Program-made: the position numbers and the translations under genes
Assembly: GCA_026545225.1 (NCBI GenBank)
Contig: CM048854.1
Location: forward strand, 29,673,230-29,737,229
Source of the DNA: Cornus controversa
Lineage: Eukaryota > Streptophyta > Magnoliopsida > Cornales > Cornaceae
Direction of reading: 5' to 3'
DNA length: 64,000 nucleotides
Notes under the pieces: model-generated
What the model saw: only the letters and a program-made list of their open reading frames with translations
Database searches by the model: none
Told to the model about the DNA's origin: nothing
Shown: positions 38,198 to 49,200 of the stretch, one piece after another
How the letters are laid out: the number at the start of each line of letters is the position of its first letter
Numbering within the stretch: the stretch's first letter is position 1

Positions 38198-38858
38198 ATT
38201 GGTTGATACCTTTGAATCGAAGATACGAATAATCGGGAGATTCGGCAGAGTCAAATTGTTCTTCAATTTCGAATCCTAATTTCTCTCTTATAGAGGAAAC
38301 CAGTTGAGAGAGGGAAAGAGTTGTGCAAGTTTTGAAAGGCGTGTGATTTGTTGTATGCTCCTTGTATATATACTGTATAATTTACCAGCAACAAATACGA
38401 ATAAACAAATATTATTACTTGTTAGTACAAGACTACAAGAATTAGGTACATTATAGGTACAGAATATATATATATATATATGAATTCATTCATGCATGTA
38501 TCTGTATCAGAGATTCAGACTGTTGGGTCTCCATCAGTCTAATGATAGAACACGGCAACCTCTTGTAATTATCCACAACCTCTCTATATTAATCTTAAGA
38601 TGCTCTCACAGTAAAGAGTCCTCATACAGCGGATTATGTTATTTTTCACTCGCATTTAAATAATAATAAAAAACCGTAATAAAGAATCTGGATTAACAGA
38701 ATTATGTGAGTAAAGATGATGTCATCGCGTCGTTATCATAAAAGTCAAGATTAGTTTGACTAATTCAAAACATATTTTTGATATTTGTAAAAAATAGAAT
38801 GAATTATTTAATAAAATTTTCAAATTCAACCATTAATAAAGAGTGATAATAATTTTTG

Positions 38859-39333
38859 AAGTAAATATCATTTACATCTCTAGAGATTTGATGTATTGAC
38901 ATATAATTATAACTTTGTGAAATTTCGTTACCAACACTCTCTGTCAACTTTTTTATTTTTTTAATATATGAAATGTCTTAATTGCCTTTGATTATTTAAA
39001 TGTATTTTAATATAAAAATATCATAATAGGAAATTGATTACAATACCCTTCATGTTTTTTTATTTTATGTTAATATTATTATTTATAAAAATAAATAATT
39101 ATATATATATATTATAGCATATATATATATAGATAAATAGAGAAAAAGAAAGAAAATTTTAATTACTTTTTTATTTTATGTTAACATTATTATTTATGAA
39201 AATAAATAATTATATATATATTATAGTATACTCTCTATACATAGATAGATAGAGAGAAAAAAGAAAATTTTAATTACTTTTTTATTTTAAGTTAACATTA
39301 TTATTTATGTAAATAAATAATTATATATAGATT

Positions 39334-39364
<31 letters not shown>

Positions 39365-39614
39365 GGTATATTCAAATGGGTATTTTGATCCATTAGACAA
39401 AGTTAAATGGGTAAATTTAGTATTCAAATAGGTTAGGTTAGAAGTCAAAAGTCAACATGATCATTCCATCGTCAAAAAGTGCTCTAACACAGTGTACTTT
39501 TGACAAAAAATAGTGTATGTGATATACTACAGGGGGTGTTAGTGACAAAAATTCATAAAATTGTAATCACGTGCCAATACATCAAACATCAAGAAATGTC
39601 AGTGATATTTACTC
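38859..39614. mobile_element. Mutator-like element with long inverted ends and 9-bp duplication
   Basis: TAATTTTTG is found exactly at 38850-38858 and 39615-39623. The terminal inverted repeats extend for roughly 80-90 bases: left AAGTAAATATCATTTACATC and reversed right GAGTAAATATCACTGACATT, both continuing to TTTGATGTATTG and TTACCAACAC/TCACTAACAC. The interior has a tandem repeat. No transposase is present. Confidence 0.85.
39055..39335. repeat. Tandem repeat of about 111 bp, 2.5 copies
   Basis: The unit TTTTTTATTTTATGTTAA, ATTATTATTTAT, AAATAAATAATTATATATA, AGATAAATAGAGA and GAAAATTTTAATTAC is found twice in full and once in part, making up most of the interior of the Mutator-like element. 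Confidence 0.85.
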
Positions 39615-40270
39615 TAATTTTTGTTATGAGATGACTCTCTTAATAAGATTCGTCAAAATAAGACACCCACCTATAATAATTTGACATAAAATTATATCAC
39701 AAACTTTTATTTAGATTTGGTTAAACTAAGGGTCTCATTTTAAGATACTTTGATATGTGTATATAATAATAATTAGGGTAAATATTACTCATGTTATATT
39801 TGACCTTATTTCACACGGATAAAATTTTGTCACAAACACCTTCTTTTAGCTTTTTCATCTCGACAGTGTCAAAACGAAGTTAAAGTAAGCATGAAAATGT
39901 CACAATTGCCATTCATTTTATAATAATTTTATAAATAAATAAAAATGTATATGAAAGGACTGTATTGCCCCCATAATATATTTTTTTTCTCTCCGGGCCC
40001 TACCCCTCCATCTCTCCCACTGTTCACTGTCCACAACCAAACCCCTGTATATATTATATATAGTTATATATGTTGGAAAATATATAATTATATGATACTA
40101 TTTAAGATATAAAACAATTATAGTAATATGTTAAATCACATAAATTATATATCCTCTTAAACGTCATAAGAAAATCTCTTACCATTCCACAATATATATA
40201 AAACCTTTTATAAGTTTCTATATCACATGTTATATAAACCATATGAAATATAACACAATCAAGCAATTCA

Positions 40271-41876
40271 TGTTGAGTTAGACTCTATGTCCTTAAGACA
40301 ATTATCACCTTGCAATGGTGTTGAACGGACCCTTGGCGACTGTCTCCCAAGATACAATGATCTTCCTCTCACACCTATGTGTTAGTACTCTCTTGGACTT
40401 GACTGTCCTAAACCCTGGACTACAACTTGGTTAGGCTATATAGGTTTTGTAGGGAATGAGACCTCAGATGTGAAAAGAAGAAGAAGTCTGAATTGTATAT
40501 TGTGGTAACCCTTGTGGGTGGGTGTGAATGGGCAGGTGGGAAGACAGACACTAGGCTGAGCTACCACACTAACAAGGTACAGGATGCTCAATCCCGCATC
40601 GCATGGGTGTGGAGAAGATGATGTGCTTATATGTATTGTGTTCTCTTCAAATGGTATGAGGCCTTTTGGAGTAAAATTTAAGAGTAAAATCGTGCGGGCT
40701 CAGGCCCAAAGCGAACAATATCATACTATGTGTTGGAGCGGGGTATTATAGTTGGTATCAGAGCCTGAACCCAGCCGGAAGTGTGCCGACGAGGACGTTG
40801 GGCCTCGTAGGGGGTGGATTGTAGTAACCTTTGTGGACGAGTGTGAGTGGGCGGGTGCGAAAACAGACACTGGGCTGAGCTACCACACTGACAGGGTACA
40901 GGGTGTTCAATCCCACATCGCTTGGGTGTGGAAAAGGGGATGCAGGGTATAGGTTGTTCAATCCCACATCGCCTGGGTGTGAAAAAGGGAATGTGCTTAT
41001 ATGTAATGTGTTCTCTTCAAATGGTATGAGGCCTTTTGGGGTAAAATCCAAGAGCAAAATCATGCGGGCTCACCATGTGTTGGAGTAGGGTATTACATAT
41101 ATTCACAAATGAGAATTGAGGGACCTATTTATAGGCATAGTGGTACCACTGTCTATTCAGTGTGAACCACACTAAGTAATATCCTTCAACATCGGCCACA
41201 ACCACCGAACACCATGGCCGACCACCATTAATTTTCACCACCACCGAAGCTCCACCGAAGAAAACCCAATTCCGTCGCGAAACTCGATAGTCACCAAGGT
41301 TGTCTTCACCAACCAATAATGCGAGCCACCATGGCCATGCACCGTCTCCACTAAACTTCGTCACTGCCAAGAGCTCAACCTCACAACCAACCAAAGATCA
41401 CAACCCACACACCATTAATTAAGTCTATCCTCAACCACATCATCACCATGTTTTGTCTGTTGAGCACCTGTTCGCCATTGCCTAAAATTCCAGCAACACC
41501 ACCATAACCATTGCAGATCCACAGAGAAGACTTATCAGAGTTGGTGAAGATGATAAAAGTGGTGTGTAAGTCTGTTCATTGATAGAGCTTTGATGACGAT
41601 TTCCCTTCGGTGAAGACAGTGGTGTTCGATGACAGAGTAGAGAAAGATGGTGCTCTGATGTGAATAGTTCTCTTGAGTTCGCGACGTCGACAAGATTGGA
41701 GAAAGAGCTTGGTAGTAGAACTTCAATGGAGACCCAGCTGTGTTTGGTTATGTTGCTTGAAGGGGAAGATAACAGTGATGGAGATGGCGACTCTCCGGTG
41801 GAGTTTTGTGGTGGCAATGCGGCCAGGGGATGTCAACCTAGCTCGAGGCTTTAGGTGAAAAAGAGTGGCCTTTAAC
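40271..41876 (-). mobile_element. Probable copia-type LTR region interrupted by a TRIM
   Basis: On the minus strand a strong TATA (GCCTATAAATAGGTCCC, near 41140) lies downstream of a GC-richer block (about 41160-41860). Past the TRIM, the sequence continues AGGACAGTCAAGTCCAAGAG and GGTGATAATTGTCTTAAGGA to ACTCAACA, typical of the 3' part of a copia LTR. The boundaries TGTTAAAGG and ACTCAACA fit TG...CA, but I found no target duplication, so the limits are tentative. Confidence 0.45.
40501..41097 (+). mobile_element. Complete TRIM retrotransposon, 597 bp
   Basis: LTR1 (40501-40750) starts TGTGGTAACC and LTR2 (40820-41097) starts TGTAGTAACC; both run through CTGAGCTACCACACT, TTCTCTTCAAATGGTATGAG and GTGTTGGAG to GGGTATTATA/GGGTATTACA. 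Between them lie only 69 bases with the initiator tRNA-Met primer site TGGTATCAGAGC (40753-40764) and the purine tract GTAGGGGGTGGAT. The flanks TATAT (40496-40500 and 41098-41102) are an exact 5-bp target duplication. There is no coding capacity, as expected of a TRIM. The LTRs differ by an internal duplication in LTR2 and a missing block near its end. Confidence 0.92.
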
Positions 41877-42536
41877 ATGTAATATTTTAATATCAAATAT
41901 TAGTTAATAATATTTATATAAAAATTTATTCTTCTTAAAATTATTATATTTAATTGGATCATTTTTTACTAATAAAGCTTTTAATTTTTAACGATATTTT
42001 TTCAGTATAGATATTTGTGAGAATAGAATATAATTTTTGAATAAGATCTTTTTTTTTTTTACTTGATGCACTTTTTTTCATTCTTTTTTCATGTTTTTCG
42101 CAAAGGATCTTCTTATCACACATTTGATTATGATTATGAATTTAAGTCGCTAATATATTTATCTTTCATTATTGTATTATCTTCTAGTAATTCTTTTAGA
42201 TGACTTGACTGATCATTTATTGATTTTTCACCTAAATTTCTTGTTAGTTTACTATTAATTATAAGAAAAAATTGTTGTAATGAGAGAATAGAAAATGTGA
42301 GGAATAGGAGAAAAAAGATAAAAATTAATAGGAGAAGATGAAAAGTTTTATAATTCTTAATTTTTTACCATTATATGTTAATTATACATTCAATAATTCA
42401 TAAAAAAACGTGAAATAGGAAGTGACAGAGAAAAACAAGAGAAATGTATTGAGATAAGATTAGAAATTAGAAGTTTTAAAATGAATTAAATTATTTGGGC
42501 ATATTATTAAATTTTTACCATTGGTTGAGGCTGATC

Positions 42537-42556
42537 ACTACAAGAAAATAAAATTT
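42537..42556 (+). mobile_element. CACTA-type terminal motif
   Basis: CACTACAAGAAAATAAAA matches the conserved terminus of plant CACTA transposons. No partner end was found, so this is an isolated fragment. Confidence 0.4.
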
Positions 42557-43129
42557 TTAGGAAGTCTAATAATATTAGAAAATAAAAATTTTAAGAACTC
42601 TTATTAAGCAAATAAAATAATTTGGAGGTTTTCTATTGGCTGGGACTTTAGACAAATGATTAAGTGGCCTAAGGGTTGAGCCGAACCTGCATGGGGCATT
42701 CCAATGATGCTGGTGAGGCTGGAGATGTCATTGTTTCCGACAGTGCCTTGGACGATGCTTCTATGTGTGTGAATATATATATATATATATGCTCACACTC
42801 ACCTATTTGTAATTTAACAGAAAAATATATAAAATATTAGTTATATTATAACTATAGTATAACTAATATAAAAACAAAAGATATTATATTTTATGAAAAT
42901 ATTGTGTTTGGCTAAATTGGTAATTTAATATGTCAAATATGTCTTTTCATAAGTCAAATGGGAGCATGAAAGTCATTTTAGAAAGTGTCAGAAATTTGAA
43001 GGTTGTCCATAGTAGACGACAGGAGTGTCTATGCCAAACCGAGCAAATCTAAGAATGTGTTTGTAACAAAATTTTACAAAATTATATCGGTGTAAAATAA
43101 GATCAAACCATATTTACCTTGACAATTAA

Positions 43130-43624
43130 ACCATTTTGATATAGGCTAGATTGTACCGTGGTGCATGATTGTGTTTTGAAATCAAATCATAGCAACAAGT
43201 GTGTGAGCTCAAGAAGAAGAGCTCGTAGCAACATGATACGAATCCTCTTCAAGCCAAATTTTAGTCCTGTACTTTTTGTGTGTGGACGCAACACTTTTAC
43301 TTTGAAACTGTAGTACTATTAGTTTGAGAATATAACACATCTTAATTCAAAATAAATTTGTTATATTCTCGAGTTAATGGTATTGTTAAAGTAAGAGTAT
43401 TGTATGAATATTACATTCTTGAAGCGATGGTGACATGGTGTTGTATGTTTGAAACATCTATGTTGCATATATATATATATGCTGAAATTTATATGTATTT
43501 CAGAGATCCTTGTCCAATTGCAACAACCATGATCAGGTCGTGCTTATGGCAGATATTCAATCCAAAAATGCTTGCTCAGTCAGACTTTTGGTGCTATATG
43601 TATATATATATAGAGAGAGAGAGA

Positions 43625-43659
<35 letters not shown>

Positions 43660-46200
43660 CAGGGGCAGCGCCGACGTGAGTGTTTATATGAGTAGGCACC
43701 TGCCATGTTGCGTGTGTGTGTGGTGCAAGTAACTTTCACCACTTGCCTCTCCAGTTGACAAGTTTATCATTCCACAGTGAACCAAAGAAATCAACACTGC
43801 AACTAAAAGCAGCCTTGGGGGCAACAAATATGATTCCCAACATTGTGTTACACTACTTTTTTTTTTCTTATTCTTTTTTTTCCCTAATTAATTATAAGAT
43901 TGAGAGTACAAGCATGAAGGTTTAATTGAGTTTGGACATAGCCATTTTGTAAATAATGTCATTTTTATCCAATCTGTGCTGCTATTAAAAAGAATCACAA
44001 TGAGTGTTAACTTATTACAAAGGTCATTCTATATTTTATATCAAGTAAAAATAAGTAATTTTCTTACCCTTTTTTTCATAGATAATGATGTAGTAATTTT
44101 GCCATTATTTCTAATATAATCACAATTTTTTTTATCATAAAAAGTTGTTACTTAATGGTATCTCTTCTATCCTCCAAAGTGGAGAGGTGAAAGTTCAAGT
44201 CCATATATCAACAGATAGCAAATGAGTGAGTTTTTTATCAAGAAAAAAAAAATCACAAGACTCCCCAATCTTGAAAACCACAACTTTATATATTGTTGAT
44301 GCACTTTATAATCAAATCTTAAAAACAGGAGAAAAAAAAAAAAAAAAAAAACAGGCACTCTATATATTGCGTGTGAGTTTTTTTTGCCTAAATTCATTAA
44401 AAAAAGAAAAAAAAGGAAAAGAAAGAAATAACTGATTCAAGAATAAATCTAATTTTGTTCATGTACTTTATATATTACCACTGGTAAGTCTTATTTTAGA
44501 AAAATTATTATATAATTCGAGATTACAGATTGTCGGCCAAAAAGGATCCGGGAACATGTAGTCCCGAACCATTAGTAAACGGCAAAGGCATTTTGTGTAG
44601 GATCAGAGTCCTGCAAACCACCACTTCTTTCTGTTCTCATGACATTGGCCAGTCAAATATTAATAGGAAACTATGATGTCATAGTCCAAACGACTGACTA
44701 TGCAAATCCAATTATATGCAATCGAATATCACATCATGTTAACAACCGTCTATTGTAAAAAAAATTAAGCTGTGTACAAAATCTTACGTACACCGATATT
44801 ATGTTGACAATCATCTACTTTAAAATTTTAAGTTCTTAGAGCACCAGCAACGAATTCACCAGACTTGTGTCTTGCGAACCAAAAATTATTATTGCTAAAT
44901 AACGGAATAGCTAAAAAAAAAGGAACCCACCACTGCTTCGCCCGGATTGAGCGAAACATCAACCGAACCAAATGCATTATTTAATTACTTTTTTTGTTTT
45001 TACTTTTATAAATATTTGTACCACGTATATATATATATATATGTATCATTTACTTAAATCTCAATAACTTTCACTACAAATTAAATTTTTTGATAAAACT
45101 AATTCTGTTAGAAAGATAATTTCGAGAACTTTAATTTGAGTACTATATAGACTATTTTTTGACTTAAAACGAAAAAATTATGAATTTTTTAAGTTAAAAA
45201 AGTATAAAAAAATTTAACATATATATGTATATGTATAAAATTATAGATTAATTTAATTATGTAAGATTATTTAATTATGTGGATAGTGAAAATATGAAAA
45301 ACCTGTTATGGAATCAAAATTTCACAAAATTTAGAAATTCTGACATAATAATGTGGCTGACTAAAATGCTTAGATAGCCAGCTAAAATTCAAATTTGAAG
45401 AATCAAATTTGGCTAACGCGTCGTGTATAGCCTTAGAGAGTGTAATTTAAATATATAAATCGTCTTAACAGATGACAAGTACAGGAACGAAATCAATCTG
45501 TAGTTCAACCCCTATTCTTGTCCAACAAACAGTTTTAAGACAGAATGTACCTGCCAGAAATTCATGCCATACACAAAATACTAACCCATCCATTTGGGTT
45601 GGTATCTTGGCCTAGCAGAAATCTAGAATCACACCTTTTTAGGACAGACCAGAATGGTTTGGAATTGTGATGATCAACATCATAACAGACAGTAAAAACA
45701 CAAATTCCATGCTTTAGTTTCTCATGGTGATACAATTTCACCTTGATTTGCATTGAAACAACACAAGTTTTATACAGGGAATGACATTAAAACAACTGCT
45801 CTTCATTCCGTAAATGGTACATCGTCGCCACCTAGACCTCACATTTTGAAGCACATTATGAGAACTCATACATGAAGAGAAACTTTCTTCTATTGCATAC
45901 TATAAAACAACAATGCCTAAATAGGGGAACAGCAGTTGAAGAAACTGGCATCAAACCCGATCAAAATTACAGTATCTCTCCTATTTTCTACAACGATGAA
46001 GAATAAACTTCTCACTATATGTATTCCTTTTTCAACTTCTTCAAAGTGAAAGATAACCCCAAGGGGTTGTGTGATCGGTAGATAATTGATAGATCCTCAG
46101 CAGCCACAATACCTTCCCATTTACTAGCAAAGAGATCATTTCAGATGACATACATATCAACAATCTGACTTACAGCTGGAATGCTTCTTGACAATGCAGA
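43130..46200. other. Intergenic region downstream of KIN-4C
   Basis: It contains AT and GA microsatellites (43610-43655), A and T tracts near 44240 and 44335, and AT-rich sequence. About 45560-46200 is likely the KIN-4C 3' UTR and flank. A stretch near 44840-45440 begins AGAGCACCAGCAACG, as many MITEs do, but a matching right end is not clear. No protein gene is seen. Confidence 0.5.
43608..43655. repeat. GA microsatellite
   Basis: GA-rich run with two G interruptions, preceded by a short TA run. Confidence 0.9.
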
Positions 46201-49200
46201 TTAAGAACCGCGGTTCTCCTCATCTGACGCTCTTCCCTGCCGGTGTGGACTTCTTGGAGTTGGAGCACCAGCTCCTTTACTAACAACAGGAGCATCTGGC
46301 TGCGGGTCAGAATTCCTCTCTCTCAAGGGATTACTATTTGAGGCTGCAGATCGCATAGCCCTAGGCAACTTCAATGGGATGTTGTCAGCCTCAACTTTGT
46401 TGTTCTCTGGTTTCTTCACGGCGGCTTCAGTGTTTTCTGGCTGAGAGGAAGGTGGGGCTACAGGAACAAGCTGAATTACCGATTTTCGCCATTGCTTTCT
46501 AGGAATAGGTTTTGGTGCATTTGATTTGGCCTATAGGCATTGAAACTCCAGTAAGCATTGCAATACTTGATTAAATCTCAAGCTAATACCAGACTAAAGG
46601 AAACTCTAAGCACACCATAGCTTTACATTACTAATGGCACTACATGGACTCAGTTTGAGAGTTCCAGAAACATGAACTCAGACACGATCACTTAAGGACG
46701 TAATCATTTAAAACAACATGCAATTCAGTAATCATACAATGGGGTAAACATTTAAAAGGAAAAAGAGAGAAAAAGGAAAGAAAAAAAAAAGCTATTTAAA
46801 CAGAACACATAATTACCCAACCCCTTTTACCCAGAAAAGAAAAACTAGGAATTAAAAATAATACCAGTGTATTCCCAATGTCAGATAAAGGCTTCCTTCT
46901 TGGTCTATTGTCATCGTTTGCCTCAACAGGATTCTCTGCTAGTGCACTTTGAAGTAGCATTGCACCATGAGAAGCGAGAACATGGTTCGATTCTGTGTCA
47001 TTAGTGCCTTCAGCCGGTTTTGATTGTGACAAGTGATCCAACTCCTTTACCAAAGCTACTTCTCTATTGCTGCATTTTGTGACTTTACAACCGCATGACG
47101 TCCCACAATAGCCCCCAATAGCTCGACATTCACATTTCATTGTTTTGCATGAAGATTGTGTACTACACGAGCAGCAGACTTCAATTCTAGAATCCCACTC
47201 ACAATCATCATCTGAATGTTCTGATTCAGATGTATCCATGTCCAGTAACTCAATATTTTTCCCCCCGTTGTTATAAACTATGGAGCTACGGCCTCCCTAT
47301 GGGCAAATGGAAACCAATTATTTAGCAGCATAGGGTCATTTTTTTATCCTCAAGAAATTCAAAGAATGTTCTCAAGTATAGTTGTATGTGTGAATATAAG
47401 GTTGGCAGTGACTACAATACCTTGTCACGTAAGTCATACACATGCCCTTCTCCATTGTTTAGGATGCATACTCCAGAATTGGCATTAGAAGCTAATTTCT
47501 GCAGAAAATTTTAAGTAATAATAAGCAAATAAATATTATATAACCAAAAATAAAAACTTAGCTGCACTGAATGACAATGATTAAAATTAACAAGAGATAT
47601 TTAAGAACAATAAATCGGTATGAGCTCATTTCAAATAGAAAATTAATGAAAATTATGAAAATAGAAAACTGGCTATATTTAAATCAAAATAGAGAACAGA
47701 CTAAGAGCTACCTAACAGTAAATTTATGAAAACTAAATACACAGTAATATTGTTTATTTTTATTTATTTATGCTTGGCTAATAGTGATATTAAAGTTTAT
47801 TCTAACACAAATGCGCTAACCTGCAACTTCTCCTGTCGAATAAGCTCAGTCTTTTGCATTTCCAGCTGTCTAATCAAATTTACTACTTTTTCCTTCAAGT
47901 CTCTTATTTCTGAATCTTTCTCTCTATAGTCAACTTCTTTATCCCGTAATGAGCACCTTTAAAAGAAGAAAATAAAATCAATAACAAGCAGTTAAAGAGG
48001 ATATCTTGCTTTCATAAGGATGCCTGTTACTTCTAGCAATAATTACCTAGAAGAGGATGCTAAGTTAAATAGATAATTCATAATATTTTTAGCTTCAGCA
48101 AGAGACCGAACTTGGTTCCAACGTCCCTTGCCACTAAAAGCACGTCCACGTTCTTCTGCTTCTGACAACTGTGATGCCATAGAAACAAGGGTGCTGGATG
48201 AAGTAGCAAGCATATTTTCCAATGCAAAAATCCTTGAATTTCTTGCACCAGGAGACATTGACGGCAGGCAATTGCTGTGATGTACACATTGAGAGGGAGG
48301 TGTTTAAGCAATAGCAGCAATGAGTAATGCTAAGGAGAAAAAAGATACAGGAAAAAAGAAGGAAAAATAACTATCCGAAAGTGAAATCAGAAAGAATGCT
48401 TCTGACCTTAAATTTCTTTGCTTTAGAATCTGTTCTTCCTTCAGTTCCGCAACCTCCTTGGCCATTCTTGCCCTCCTAGAATTCAAAAATGAATTATTTC
48501 CATTGTTTGAGCCATAGAAATACTAAATAGAATGTTCGATGATCATTTTCATAATTCTACTGGCACAAACATGAATTCCAGACCAGGGAAGGAAAAACAT
48601 GAGATAAACTGCATAGTATATTCATAGCAGCTTAAGGTTTTTGTTAAATTTCGCGCTTACTAAACCATAAAAAGTAACCAAAAAACTGCTTGAATTAGAT
48701 GGTCGACTAATGAATACAAATTCCTTTATGGCAGTATATAATATATATATATATAAATGAAACCCACTACTTCAGCTTAGCTGAAATGACATCACCCCCA
48801 TAACAATTGGATTTGAGTAAACTGGATTTTTTTTCTCTCTCCCCAGCCTTTGAACAGACTGAATTATTTGGTACTCATCTAATAAATAAAAATACCTCTA
48901 TGGCAGCATAATATATATATATATATAGATATATATAAATGAAATCCACTTCTTAGATGAAATCACATGATTCCCATAACGCTTGGATCTGGGTCAACTA
49001 GATTATTTTTCTTCTCTCTCTATCTCTTCCTTTTAAAATTATAAATAGCTTTGGATCAAGTGAACTTTGCCCATATGCCTAACAGAACTTTTATGATCCA
49101 CTATCAGAAAATCTACCGGATTTCTAGTCTTCCTCATTGACACGTCCTGTTTGTCCTAGTTTAGAATTGTTCTCTCTATCTGTTCAAGTAGCATTTTGTT

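Larger units (their letters stand above)
37440..38375 (-). promoter_or_regulatory. Probable promoter, 5' UTR exon and UTR intron of the 171-aa gene
   Basis: On the minus strand a TATA-like TATATATACAAGG (38361-38373) precedes a leader ending CAAAG|GTATCAACC, a good donor with exon end at 38210. A possible acceptor is CCCATAACAG near 37440. The putative intron holds a CT/TA microsatellite and a tandem duplication. The exact acceptor is inferred. Confidence 0.45.
39776..43119. mobile_element. 3.3-kb Mutator-like foldback element hosting retrotransposons
   Basis: The left end GGGTAAATATTACTC...CTTATTTCACACGGATAAAA and the reversed right end GGTAAATATGGTTTGATCTT...ATTTTACACCGATATAATTT match over about 65 bases up to GTCACAAACAC/GTTACAAACAC. 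Flanks TAATAATTA (39767-39775) and TGACAATTA (43120-43128) are a possible 9-bp duplication with two mismatches. The termini resemble those of the element at 38859-39614. It contains an LTR-like stretch, a TRIM and a CACTA-like end. Confidence 0.65.

Noticed and set aside
39055-39335. Repeat array considered as CRISPR-like
   Set aside because: The units are head-to-tail copies without distinct spacers, in a plant nuclear context within a transposon.
41482-41817. 111-aa minus-strand frame and overlapping 63-66-aa frames on both strands
   Set aside because: They lie in a GC-richer block that looks like part of an LTR; frames on both strands are equally open, so coding is not supported.
44840-45440. 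Possible MITE beginning AGAGCACCAGCAACG
   Set aside because: The presumed right end (GCGTCGTGTATAGCCTTAGAG) is not a good inverse of the left end and no target duplication is seen.
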